64,000 nt of DNA from contig JAOVVO010000342.1 in the NCBI GenBank assembly GCA_028564675.1, positions 19,282-83,281 of the forward strand, read 5' to 3'. This document shows positions 50,094 through 62,345 of this stretch, in pieces. The notes under the pieces are model-generated. The model did not search any database. It was not told the origin of the DNA and saw only the letters and a list, made by a program, of their open reading frames with translations. How positions within the stretch are numbered: position 1 is the first letter of the stretch; each line of letters begins with the position of its first letter. Origin of the DNA: Onchocerca lupi (lineage: Eukaryota; Nematoda; Chromadorea; Rhabditida; Onchocercidae). A program made the translations under genes and the position numbers.

Positions 50094-53000
50094 TTAATTG
50101 TTCACATCGTCGTAATACATGGAATAATAATCACTTTCTTCCCGGAAATTCCTCGTTGTTGTCATAGGAGTTGATCTTGTTACGGTTGTCACAATCCATG
50201 CGGGATAACGAGTTGTTGATCGATTGCTAGAAGTGATAGTTTGTTTACGAACAAGTGTTGTTTTTGCCGTAACAGGTTGATAAGTTGCTGTGAAATAAGG
50301 ACGCAGTGGTCGAAGAGTGACAGCAGATTTTCGGCTGAAAGTTACAATAAGCTTAGGAAAGCTGACATTGGAATTTGTCCTGTTGAGATTTTTAAAAAAA
50401 CGACATTTGAAGAATGAAATATAAATACTACTAATGACAAACAATGAAACAAAAAATCAAAGAGAAAACAAACTTTGAAATTTTTGCTGGGGTTGGTATG
50501 GTAGCATCGATTATTATTCTGGTCTGCTCGATTTGGTCAATATTTTCAGAAATTTCCGGTAACATTAAGTCCGGAATCACAGGGAGTACTTTCGTTTGTA
50601 TTGAAGATATAGGAGTAGTTCCAGTTATTGCGATTTCGTCGGGTTTAACGATTGTTTCAATACCATCAATATCTGTGCCCATTTCAACCTAAAAATAATT
50701 GTAAACCATTTTAATTGTTTAGTATTCTATTTCAAGATCATTCGTTACTAATTTATTCATAATTATTTAGGTATGCATCGTTCATTTACTTTTTTTTGTT
50801 TTCTACATCATAACCATTTATATTTCCTAACTCATAAATTACTTCCTACCATATTTATTTTTTTATATGATAAATGGAATGGTACTTATGAATGAAAATG
50901 CCAGATGATCCAAACCTACGGCGTTGTAATAGTCGATTGAATCAATGTTCTCGGCAATTTCGGGAAATTCTTCGGCAGTTGGTTTTTTCGGTTTTGTGAA
51001 TTGACTACCTTGATTTTCAACCAATTTGCTGAAATCGATGCCGATATCGCCATCTTCTGAACCAATTTCTGTGAAAAATTAATTTTTGAAATTCTTGATG
51101 ACTTATACTACATATGTAACTTCTTTTTGAATTTTGTTCATCATATTTTTTCAACAGTGCTTGCTAACAGAGCAGAAATAACTAATAATTGATACCTTTA
51201 TTACTATTTTTCGGTAATTTTTCAGGACCAATAATTCCTCCAAGCAAATTTCCTATGCTACCACGACTACCCTTATTTCCTGCTCCACTCATGAATTGAG
51301 CGATTAGATCAGGGTTTGAAATGAGATCACCGAGAATCTCCCATCCTTTCGGATCTTGTATTAACTGCAGTATCATCTGCAACAATTTGTATAAATCTTC
51401 TTTGGGATCCTCTCGATCATGATCCGAGTTTAGAAATTTTTTCATAACTATAGGTATGAGGACATAGTTCGGATCATAAGGATTAAAATAACCCATAATT
51501 ATTCAGAAGTCATTCTTTTTGTTTATTCCTTAATCGCATAAGGATGTTTATTAGCCATAATCTGGATTGGATTCATTTATATTTCACATAACTTATTTAA
51601 CTTAGCATTACTTATAGTCTAAATTTGTCAATCTAAATTGAAAAAGTGTTCACCTGAAAATTAACAAAAAATTCACTTTTCCGAAATTCATCAATAGCTT
51701 TATAAATATCTCCACAACTAAGTCGATTACAAATTCCCAGTATTTCTGGTAAATTAAAAATACGCTCATCGAAATTGCCTTTTGAACCAGTTAAAAATGC
51801 TTCAAAAATTTTTGCAAAATCGATTGGTTTTGCTGAAAAAAAAAATTAATTGGGAGAAATAAATTTATTCATTAGAAAACGAAAAAAACTGTGAACGTTG
51901 ATACATAAATTTAGATTCGGTGATAAGAAAGGTAGAAAAATTATGCGGGAAATTCTAAATCTTTTCTTATCAAAAGAAATGAAATAAATGCAGCAAAACT
52001 GAGAATTGACGTCGGAAATAATAGGAAGTACTGCAAGTAAAGGAGAAGTTCATCTGCAATATTCATTGCACTATTAATGATATCGGGATATGATTCGAGA
52101 CGGGTGATTACAGGAGCGTTGAATTCAAGGATCATCCATGGATTCCCAATGAATATTATTAGGAAGCGCTGTCATATTATATCTTTGATAATGTTCTGTT
52201 TATCAACAGTGTGAAACAATTTTATTTGTTTTCCTTATTTGGGCACCATATTACTTTAACTTTGCCAGTGTCTCATTCATTAATTTTATTAACTTGACAC
52301 CTGATGGATTAATATTTTAAAAATGTAATAATTATTGGTAGAACTTAGCGTGTCGCACTGCTTGCAGTATGACCAAAAACAAATTGATATGAATATGATT
52401 ATGATAATGCGAGCGGTTCTTTCGACTGTATTAGATTTTTATTCATTTTCATTTTTGAACACGTAATTTAATATAAATTATTAAAACTAAATTATCATAA
52501 ACAAGTTGGTAGGTCCGTAAGCCTATAACAGCGATGGCCGAGTGGTTAAGGCGTTGGACTTAAGTTCCAATGGACGTAAGTCCTCGTGGGTTCGAACCCC
52601 ACTCGCTGTAGCGGATCTTTTAGAAAACTGTCAACAGCTGTACACAATCGGCAATTAAGAGAAAATAGCTTCCTCATTTATCTCGAAAAAGACGAGGGAT
52701 CACTTTGCTTCATGTTATTTGTTAGCTCTCATAAAGCTATTTATAAAATAGGCCTTCGGATGTCGCGGGAAATATTTCCGTAAAATTTTGAAATTTCCCT
52801 CCTAGAATTAGTCCGGCAATTTTTAACTTTCCTTGCCACAATTTTATAGGATCAGTCAGTTTTGTATTTCGAGACCGAATTTTCCAGTGATACGCTTTTG
52901 ATTAATTACTCAATCCTTAAAAAACTTAATTTTTGAGAAAATTTGGAAATCTTTGAAAGGTTTCTCGATTTCCAACAATGCTGAGCGAAAAATTGACGAA

Positions 53001-55164
53001 ATATCTTCTATATTTAACAAGAAAACAAATTTCAATTATCAGTTGCGTAAAAAAAAAAAAAAAAAAAATCATAATTCAATAGTAATTGGCAGAAAATTGG
53101 AAAACTGACCGTCTACCAGAAAATCAGGTAGCAATGATAAATCTGATTGATGATAAGTATCAGTTGTTTGGCTCCTATCATTGATATTTTTGATGATAGT
53201 GTTTCTGCCCTTAATTTTCTCAATGATTTTACGCCGATCATCAAGAATATGGAAAACAGCTGTTAGCACACCACGTGGACCAAATAACAATTCTGCCCAT
53301 GCCGTATCTTCTGCTATTGTCTTCCCTTAAAAATTTTGAATTCAATTTAAAAGTCGTTAGTAAACTTTCTCCAGTAAGCTGAAAACTACTTTATCAACCA
53401 ACGATGATACTATGAAACAAAAAAAAGTTACGAAGAAAGTATAGTTCTTTAAAAAGTATAAGAACGAATAAAATGTTAAAAATTCAAATTTGTAGTTTCA
53501 GACTTTTTTACATATTCAAATTTTTGCATAATGAAGATCGTAAAATACCAAATTCTAAAACCAGTCTTACGAGAATGTCGTAATATCCAAGACGTTATCT
53601 TCAAGTGAAATCAAACAATTTTTGATGTCTGATAAAATTGGCTAAAGGAAAATATACTACGGGATTATAATGATTCAGTGATTTAAATTTGAAGGGAAAT
53701 TGTGATTCTGCAATTTGAATTTGAGCGAAAATCGACATATTTTATCGCATAACTAACGAAATTTTAGAATTACTGCATACGAAACTCTCATATTACAACT
53801 TTTATATAAAATATATCATACTTTGTAGATTCCCTTTGGATGCAATAGTTGGCGTATCGTCGTGACTAAATTCCATTAATGGTTTCATCGGTAATGATTT
53901 TCTTCCTGATCGAAATTCATGTAATGCTGTTAGCTCTCGCATTGGCGTTTTCCTTCGAATAATTTGCTAAAATAAAATTTGATTCTAGATTTTGGTATTT
54001 TATCTTTGCATAATTTAAATCTTTCAAATTAATTCAGAAAAACATCCATGCTCATATCGCAATAACTTGAACAGGAACTTCGCTATATTGAGCATTCCGT
54101 TCTTGAGTACCAATTCTTTCGAATAATTTCAACATATCAGCTGCATTTCGAATAAATGTGGAAAGTTGAATGGGCAACTGATTGTTGTTTCCTAAAATAA
54201 CATTTTAATATATCTAGCCGAGTTTAGAGGAGCCTGAGATCGATTATTGATTTGCTGCATCTCATCGACTGTATTCAATTTGGCTGATTTGAAGAATATT
54301 TTATACAATATCAGGCTGTGATAACTCATTTGAAGAATGGAAGAGTTTAATTATTCTGAAAGATATAATTAATTAAATAAAGCAAATAATTTTCAATTAT
54401 TCTGAAAGATATAATCAACCTATGCATTTTTGTTTCTTATCTTTATATTTTCATTCCTATTCCATTGTATTTTTTCCATTCTAAAAGTTTAATCAGCTAT
54501 AAGTAATCAAAGTCATAATCAATTAATTTATTCAGCCATAAGTAATTAGGACTTATCGTTGAGTTTAAATTAACTTTAATTAAATTACATATCTTCGAAG
54601 CATCACTAGCAATAAATGAATGATAGAATCCATTTTGAAAATTGATGAGAGCATGACTTGCTAAAAAAAAAATAGTTTTCTTCGATCATGCGTTATCAAG
54701 TATTATTTGTTTTTTAACGATATTATAAAATCGCAAATCATTTTGGTACAATTCAATAACAGTTAGTATTACTTACCAGTTTTTATTTCTTGCAGTGGCA
54801 GCTCATTTGAATGATTTGGTAATTTACTATTGCCCGCAGAATTTTCTCGTCGAATTTTCAACAATTCATGATTTTTCTGTATGGTTAAATTGTCTTGTTG
54901 GCAATTTTTCACTGGGCACGAACTGATTGTGTTATCAGCAAACTTTTGTCTTGTAAATACGCCGAATTGTTTTGGTGTATAAGTACTTAGATTCCGGTTA
55001 AAATTTAATATTCGATTGCCATTGTAGGGGTTCCGGAAATTTTGCCGAAATATTGTTCTATTAGCAATTGGAAATATTACAGCACATCGTAGTTTATCAA
55101 TATGTATTAGGATTAGAAATGTGAAAGTTAGAAATTTCACTGAATTAGTGATAAGAATACTCAT
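50094..55164 (-). CDS. Secreted protein of unknown function (first of two)
   Basis: Exons 55164-54777, 54191-54067, 53966-53822, 53325-53110, 51832-51654, about 51490-51196, 51068-50920, 50688-50474 and 50334-50094; all phases agree except the 5' edge of the sixth exon, where no acceptor fits and a small exon may be missing. The protein is about 650 residues. It opens with a hydrophobic segment (VKFLTFTFLILIH) and a likely signal cleavage after LRCA. The rest lacks a recognised domain: a segment with four Cys or fewer, LLFGPRGVLTAVFHILDDRR, LPEILGICNRLSCGDIYKAI, a leucine/isoleucine-rich helical stretch, then an acidic Ile/Thr-rich region and a Thr/Arg-rich tail ending YYSMYYDDVNN. Downstream AATAAA is about 25 bases past the stop. 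The 1.28-kb intron 4 carries tRNA-Leu on the other strand. Probably a nematode-specific secreted or extracellular protein. Confidence 0.72.
52528..52609 (+). tRNA. tRNA-Leu (anticodon TAA)
   Basis: Acceptor arms ACAGCGA and TCGCTGT pair fully. D region TGGCCGAGTGGTTAAGGC is typical of leucine tRNAs, the anticodon stem-loop is TTGGA-CTTAAGT-TCCAA with anticodon TAA, a long type II variable arm (GGACGTAAGTCC) follows, and the T arm is GTGGG-TTCGAAC-CCCAC. No intron. It lies antisense inside intron 4 of the secreted-protein gene. Confidence 0.96.
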
Positions 55165-56863
55165 AGCAGAATTAGTAGGAATAGTAGCACGATCATATTA
55201 CCACAATCAACTATTAATTTGATTCTTTCTTCTGAAAAATTTGACAAGATAGGAGAAACAGAGATAGGAAGAGAGGAAGAAAGAAGGATAAGTTCTGATT
55301 TATATCTATTTCTATTTCATTTCGTGTTTTGCAGCTGAACCTGATTATGAATCATTTGTTGAAAAGCTACTGGCGTATTGATCATCTAAAAATTACTATT
55401 TAATACTATCAAACAAATTGGTAAAATTACTGTCCAGTCCATCTGCTTCTTTATACTATATTTCTAAGGCTTAAATTATTAATTTTTCTCCTCATTTTAC
55501 TTAAATTTTCAAGTCCTTATTTTCTTATCTTGGAACAGTTTCATGAATGCACAAATAATCGTAGTTTTCAAATTTAACGATGATATAAAATTTGTGAAAT
55601 GTTTAAAATTGCAATTTTCAGCAATTGAAATTAAAAGTTGTTTGATACAAAAAAATTGTTATAATGATGAGAATAAGAGAAGAAACAAAATGTATTATCA
55701 CTATTAATGTAAGTAAAAATTTGTGTTTGAATGCTTTGAGGAATGATTGGGTAAGAAATTGTTATGCATGAGTTGGGAGATGCTGGATTTGATGATGAAT
55801 GAAAAAAAAAAAATCCGGTTCTGTATAGATTCGAAACATAGCCAATAATAGATTTTTCAAGGTGAACTGATTGAAAATTATTCCAACTTCAACAGTCATC
55901 AATCTGAGAATGAAACATGTCGTGAGAATACTATTTTTTATATTCTTACGGCACAATATTGCAATGAATGGCTGAATTGAAAATTAAGTAAGAAAAGAGA
56001 ATGAGATAAAACCTGATTGGGAAATACTTTTATTCTGGAAAAAGAAAAAACTGAACAAGAAGAAAGCCTATTAGTGATTCAGAAATATTAATCATTAGCG
56101 CTAAGATTTGATGCAAAATATCTAATGAAATCAACGAACGCTTAAACTTGTATGCAATCTCCTTTTCCTACCTAAAAGATTTTACGAATGGTCTGGTTTA
56201 TTGAGCAGAATTTTTTGAATTGACAAAAACATTGAAATCTGAAAACTAGTTCTTCAAAATTTCATACTTTTTAAATGAAATCTTACCTCAAATATTGAAG
56301 CTTAAAAAATGAAAACATCATGAACAGGTAAGAGACAATAACTTCTTTTTTTTTATTATTTCGATCGCTGAGAATAAGCATTTCGTAGTTGCATTAAATG
56401 TTTGATTCTTTTATTCTCACTAAACTTTCACTAATTGTTAATTTTTCCAGAAAATTTCATCACACAATATTATTGAAAATATACAAAAGTAAAAGCATTT
56501 AAGAATTGCAATTAATTTTACAAAAACCCGTCGCATAAATGACATAAACATTTAAATAAAACAAAATATATTTAAAAGGTTCATCCAAAACAAATACATA
56601 TATTTTACAATTTCAATTTATCTTTTCATTTATTATTGTTCCAATGTTAAGTAAATGTTAAAAATAATATCATAAACAGAAATGTTACGAAGTTTTAATT
56701 ATCAAAACATTAAAGTTTGCCAAAACTTGCTGAAAGTGTTGGATCACGGTTATGGTAAATAATGAGTTCCTTTCTGTTCAAATTATAATTTTATTCCCGA
56801 ATTACGATTCAAAAAATAGCACTGTAAAAATGGTACTGTAAGCAAGCAATTTTAACATAATCT
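55165..56863. other. Interval between the two secreted-protein genes
   Basis: Promoter side of the first secreted-protein gene and 3' flank of the second, with a reverse-strand AATAAA near 56790. No other feature seen; short open frames are AT-rich noise. Confidence 0.55.
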
Positions 56864-59013
56864 TCAGTTTTCCTTAAGAAGCATCATGCAATCAATTAAA
56901 CCCTTCTGATCTATTGTTTGCTTTTGAAGCTTAGTCATCTGTTGATTATTGTCATTGGCTTTGTGATGTATGGATGCATTCGTACTTCTCGATTCATCAT
57001 TCTCTTCCTCAATATTGTCATAATAGTCATCCGATCGTTTCTTTCTGATTGATTCTGCGGAATCGATCGGCTTAAAGTGTTCAGGAAGCATTACTGGTGA
57101 TAGCGGTGATGATATTGTGTTTGATAATAGGATATTATTCTTAAAATGTGGCATCAACATCTGCATTTCTCCTGTCATCAAATTCATAGATGGTGGTGGC
57201 ACGTCTAGTTTGAAACCTGTCGGAAAACCTATCGATGGCGACGGATGGGATATCATTGGCGCAATCGTCGCAGGAGTTGGAAAAGTGAAAATTAATGGTA
57301 GAAAGGTAGGTAAAGGTGCTGATGTTGTTGATTGTGATTTTGATTTTAACATTGACTCTATAGATACTGGCGTTATATGATTATTTTGATTTGGAAAACT
57401 GAAAGGATTCAATAAATTTCTCACAGGATGTGAAAATCCTGATATTCCTGATAGATTCTGTTTTTCTTTGAGTACTTCAGAATCATTGATGTTCTTCCTA
57501 TTGGACGACCACGTTTGAGATCCTCCTATATTTTGGTACATTCCTGGTTGTATTGGTACGGGTGGTGCATCCGAATCATCATAATATGGATCGTCCTTGA
57601 TAACATAACGTTGTAGCCTTTTATTATCTGTCTCCAATGGTTCAATGGTTGCAATAAATCTAAAATACTTGGTAATTTTTTTCAAGTTATTGCGACAAAC
57701 AAAAATAATTACCGTTAATCTTCTTTGTGCAGTTTATCAGCAAGAATATCTTAAGAAAAATTTGAAGCATACCGGTCAATAAATTGAAATGCGTCCGCAA
57801 AAAGTTTGCACTGCGTCATAGAAAGTCCTTGTTCTTGACATGACATCAGCAATATGCTTGGATCACTATAACATCAGTTTATGTGAAACCAGTATAGTGA
57901 TTCACCGAAAAAAGATTTAAAAAATCCATCGTTATCTACATCTCATAGATGATGATTTTTAAACAATTCATGTTTTTTGAAACCAAGTATTATTTTATAA
58001 ATATTCATGGAGGCATCCATTTTTTGAGTCAAAACGTTCAGATCGAAATGAAATGCAGATTGCTTATAAATTATTTATGAAAATAAAAAAGTAAGATATC
58101 ATGCGATTATATAATTTTATACGAATATCATGCATCTGTTGCAAATTTCTTCCCACAACGAAATGTTATTTGAATTGAATTCAGTAAAATGTATGATTGA
58201 TGAATGATTTCAATTCAGTAAAGTTACCTGGCAATCATTTTACGTAATTTTGTATCCGCCAGCATTTGTGCAGCCAAATTCAAATTCATTATGGATTTAT
58301 CATTTTGAAAGTTACGAGCAGTGCAGGTGATAAATTTGCATATTTTCGAATTACTTTTGCAAATTGGCATGTCATCCATAACGGAATACTTTGGTAAGCC
58401 AAGAATCTCCGCATCTCTTCCGCCTATCTGCTCCGATTGGAACTGGAAAATGGATGAAATTTATCACAGAAAGTTATTCAAATTTTCAATTCCATTTTAA
58501 AAATAAGTTAGAAATAATAATTTAAAATTTTGAATGCGAAAAACAGAACTTTTCTGGATGCCATCAAATCTGATTGCATTGATTCTGGGGTGCCGATAAT
58601 CGGTCGAACAAAGTTCAATGCTCCTTGGATTATGTCACTCAACGACACTAAAAAATTTCCTGTCTTTTTTTTTTTTGGAAACAGTATACCAAGTTAACGA
58701 TATTATATTGATTTTTTTTAGTCGAGTTTTAAAATTTCGAACGAAATTCATTCTTTCATTTATTTCAAAAACATGTAATTTTGCGAAAAAAATCAAAATA
58801 TTGGATATCAATTCGACAGAATCGCATCATTAAAATCTCGCAAATCAGAAATTCGAGTTAGAAGATTCAACTCATTTCATATTTACAAATTTGCGAAATA
58901 CACAACAAACCTTGTCGTTTTGTATCTCTCTTAATATCACTGATATTATTGCCATATACAGCTACGAGTAGCATAAAGATAGCAATTACAGTAAGAAAAC
59001 GAATGAGTAACAT
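56864..59013 (-). CDS. Secreted protein of unknown function with a dibasic processing site (second of two)
   Basis: Five exons (59013-58911, 58647-58550, 58442-58228, 57865-57773, 57659-56864) join in phase to about 433 residues. The start MLLIRFLTVIAIFMLLVAVYG is a clear signal peptide, followed by a basic KRDTKRQ. The middle part has at least six cysteines (MPICK, KICKFITC, MSCQEQGLSMTQCKLF) and may form a small disulfide-bonded helical domain. The last exon is long, Pro/Ser-rich and probably disordered (PLPTFLPLIFTFPTPATIAP), with a DDPYYDD segment and IRKKRSDDYYDN, a candidate furin-type cleavage site. The ending is QKGLIDCMMLLKEN. The neighbouring secreted gene has a similar signal-peptide start and Tyr/Asp-rich motifs, but no clear alignment was seen, so common origin is unproven. 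I recognise no named family. Confidence 0.8.
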
Positions 59014-62009
59014 TGTGTATCAATCGAAACGATTCATTAACTATGCATTATTTGGAAGAGTAATAATGAATTTTCCAAGTTTACTAAAATTTCTCTAAAA
59101 ATAAACATACATGTGATTGATTTTTAAATTTATATCAAAGAGCATCGTTTACGTAAGAAGCCATTAATAATAATTAATTTGATAGAGACAATTAAAAACA
59201 GTGAAAATTATTGCAATAAGTGGCGATAATGGTAATTATTCAAAATGATGAAAAATGAAAATTATAGAGATAACTAATGTATTTAGTAACACAGTATTTT
59301 ATGCTGTTGATAATTATTAATCATAATTGTAACAATCAGTAGTAACCGATAGAAATTAGCTCCAATCTTTTCGAATTGTAAATTTTAGAAAGATATAAGA
59401 GTCATTTGACACGATAAATTAATACATCCATGAATATTACTGTTTTGATTATTAAATTGAACATTGTTAAGTTATCGTCTCAAATTTTTCTACCTCATAA
59501 GTAAACTTTGCATCATTCATCTTCAAATAATCTTCAGAAAGTTAGCGACAATAGAGCAACAAGGAAAAAGAATCGAATGCTTCTAAAAAGGAAGTATCAT
59601 GGTTATGTTATTCAGATTCATTCCTCAAATGGTTATAAAACTTTTAACGATGAATTAAGTCATGGATGCATTGAACTATTACATCATAATATAACAATCA
59701 GCCTTAATCTTTCTAAATCATTCAAACAAACTTAATAATGTGAAATTTTTGAAAGATAAAATCAAGAAATTCGATATGCCTTGAAAAGTTATAATTAAAA
59801 AATAGAAATGAAACATCATTTTTTCAGATTATCCAACAATAGCATGTTTCGAAGTGGCAGTAAAGGGGAGAAGGTCGTGATGTCCTCTGAAAATGACAGT
59901 GTCAACTGTCATAGAATTACATTCTGCTAGAAAAAGTCATTGATGTTTCCGATAGAATTGATTTTAATTGGTCAATATACAACAGTGTTTTCCTAATTTA
60001 CCAGGAATTGTTGAAACTTTCGGAAATGTGATTATTCCTTATCTCATTATTACGCAGCCTATTTTCGTTCTTTTCTTATTGAATGATAAAATGATCGAAT
60101 TCGATTTTCCGCAAATAATAGCAAGTAAAATTTTTTCTTTTCCCAAAACCATGCCTAATTAATTAATTCAGATTATTTTTAACAGAAAAAAAAATAGATA
60201 AAATTTGGATGAAAATTGAATGTGTAGATGACAGCAAATACCTATTTTGAGTCGTAGGAAGCAAGAGAGAGAAATATGAGAAAACGAGTTTCTCTCAGCA
60301 TCAAGAATAAATGCAGAAAAGAGGTCGTCAACACAGGTGATAGAAAAATACATTTCATGATCACAATCATGGTGATAATTATATTATCATTCAGTTCTCA
60401 TTGGTCAAATCCTTCACTTTTCATCACAAATTCAAATCGAATATCATTCGAAGTCTTACTTTTTTTGCATCAATTTTAATATTTTCATTTTCATCACTTA
60501 TAGAAATCAACCTTAAACTTATCCGACCACATCCAATTTATTGCATACTTAATTTGTTCAGATTAATGCAGGAAAATCATTAGCAAAAGTCTCAATAGTC
60601 AAGAAGTATTTTGGCAAAAGCTAACAGATTCTTTCGTAGTTAATGAAGTAAAACGTTACATATATATATATCACTGAATCACGAAACCATCTTACACCGA
60701 TACAACTATAACCCCTAAGTGTTCCTTCAAACAATTACAGAAAATGAAAAAAAAAAAAAAAAAAACGAAAAAACAGGTTTAATAAGTTTTTAATTTTTTT
60801 AAATTATTTTTTGTTTTTGTTTTCAAATTTCCATTTTATTCTATAAATGAAAAAAGCGTATATTTTTCGTATTGAAATTCTCATGATAAAATTAAATGTT
60901 TCAAAAAGTTCATGGCATGCATAAAATCACAAGAAAAATATTTCATCCAAGAAAAGCAAAGAAAAATATTTCGTCCTTAAAAAGCTTGAGCAATAATAAG
61001 CATATGAAGGATCACTATTAAACATTTATCAATACAGAATTATTTCGAACATTCCCGTCATTTATGTTTTGTGATCAATTTTTCCAATCAAGTGAATAGT
61101 TGATTAAACAGGATTAAGAAAACTCTTTAATAACGTTGCGATCCATATGCTTCCCCTATTTGCTGAATCAACTGTTTTAATTTTCTCAATCTCAAAAGCA
61201 CTTTATTGAACTTTGTTTGAGTTTTTATTTTTTTCTCTCAATTTTTGATATCTAACGATGCTCGAAACTTCTCGAAATATTTATCTACCTTATAAAGCCT
61301 AACCATAATCATTTCTATAATAGTAGTTAAATTGTCAGGCAGAGAAATTGAGCATATCAGACTAAGTTTAACAATATATTGATCAAGCCACATATCTATC
61401 CATAGGTTCGTCCCATCATTCATTATAAAAACTATACGGTAATACTAAAATATGTTTGTTTTAGTGGATAAATCACAAAAAGTTAACTGAAAATTTGTAA
61501 TCAGTTATATTGGAAAAGTTGAAAGTATTTTAGTGAATTATGATATTTAATAAGCAAGCATTGAAAAACGAATAACAAAAAACAAAAATAAAAATCCTTT
61601 CATACGATAATTAGAGAAGAAATCAGATATAGCTCAAACACATAATGAACTTTTCCGGTAAATTTGAAACTCTGAAAAAAGATTCAAAATGTACAACAAA
61701 ATCCGGATCAGTTTGATTAATTAAGGAATTTTCTATCACAACTTCAAAAACTAGTTTAAATATAGAACAAATATATGGAGAGGAAAATCCATACTATGGA
61801 ATGAAGTGAGGCTAGTAAATACGGAACACGTATGCGTAAGTCAAATGATCGATGAAAAAGCGAATTTTTAGTATTGTCAAAGAATAATGTTGGCCAATTT
61901 TATCTAATCTCAATATAGCTTGATTACAAGAGTATCTCTATGTCATGTGTTGTTTTATTAATTGAAGAGGAGTGATTTTTCGTCTGCGTTATAAACAATT
62001 ATTAGAGAA
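59014..62009. other. Gene-free AT-rich interval right of the secreted-protein genes
   Basis: Starts with the promoter side of the second secreted-protein gene. No supportable coding sequence; open frames such as 59508-59735 (+) lack domains and splice context. A poly-A run lies near 60749-60765. Around 59890-59930 and 61941-62008 there are pieces resembling sequence at 62521-62606, suggesting scattered copies of a repeat. Confidence 0.55.
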
Positions 62010-62345
62010 CTAGCTGGATCGGCCACGCTCCATATGGCCGATCCAGCTAGTCTATATAAATAAAAATGTCAATGTTCGTTTGTTCGAAATCTTAAATTTG
62101 CGAAAGTTCTTAAACACACATCTCATCTATATTAATTCAAAATCTTAAATGTTGAAAAATTCTTCCCTATTGCTTTGAACTTTTGACACAACGCATTCGA
62201 ATACGCGCATTTTTTTTTTATTCTTTTATATATGTTTTTATATTCTTTTTTTCATGTTTCTTTATTCTTTTTATATGGACTAACTTTCGGAAATTTAGGA
62301 TTTTGAACAAACGAACATTGACATTTTTATTTATATAGACTAGCT
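62010..62345. mobile_element. MITE-like fold-back element with a 41-bp perfect terminal inverted repeat
   Basis: 62045-62085 (AGCTAGTCTATATAAATAAA...) is the exact reverse complement of 62305-62345, and weaker complementarity extends inwards to about 62109 and 62281. Immediately outside the left arm, 62010-62050 forms its own hairpin with 16-bp arms (CTAGCTGGATCGGCCA) and a 9-nt loop, overlapping the start of the repeat. The interior is short and non-coding, with pyrimidine-rich stretches. This fits a non-autonomous DNA transposon or fold-back element. The right flank reads GCTGTAGCTCAGTTTGGTTAAG, which resembles a degraded tRNA 5' half. Target-site duplications could not be fixed by eye. Confidence 0.8.

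Noticed and set aside
51941..52135. Possible extra exon (DELLLYLQYFLLFP...) in intron 4 of the first secreted-protein gene
   Set aside because: The flanking exons join in phase without it, and every donor I tried there breaks the downstream frame.
57117..57380. 87-codon + strand frame rich in Gly/Asp
   Set aside because: Antisense shadow of the last exon of the second secreted-protein gene.
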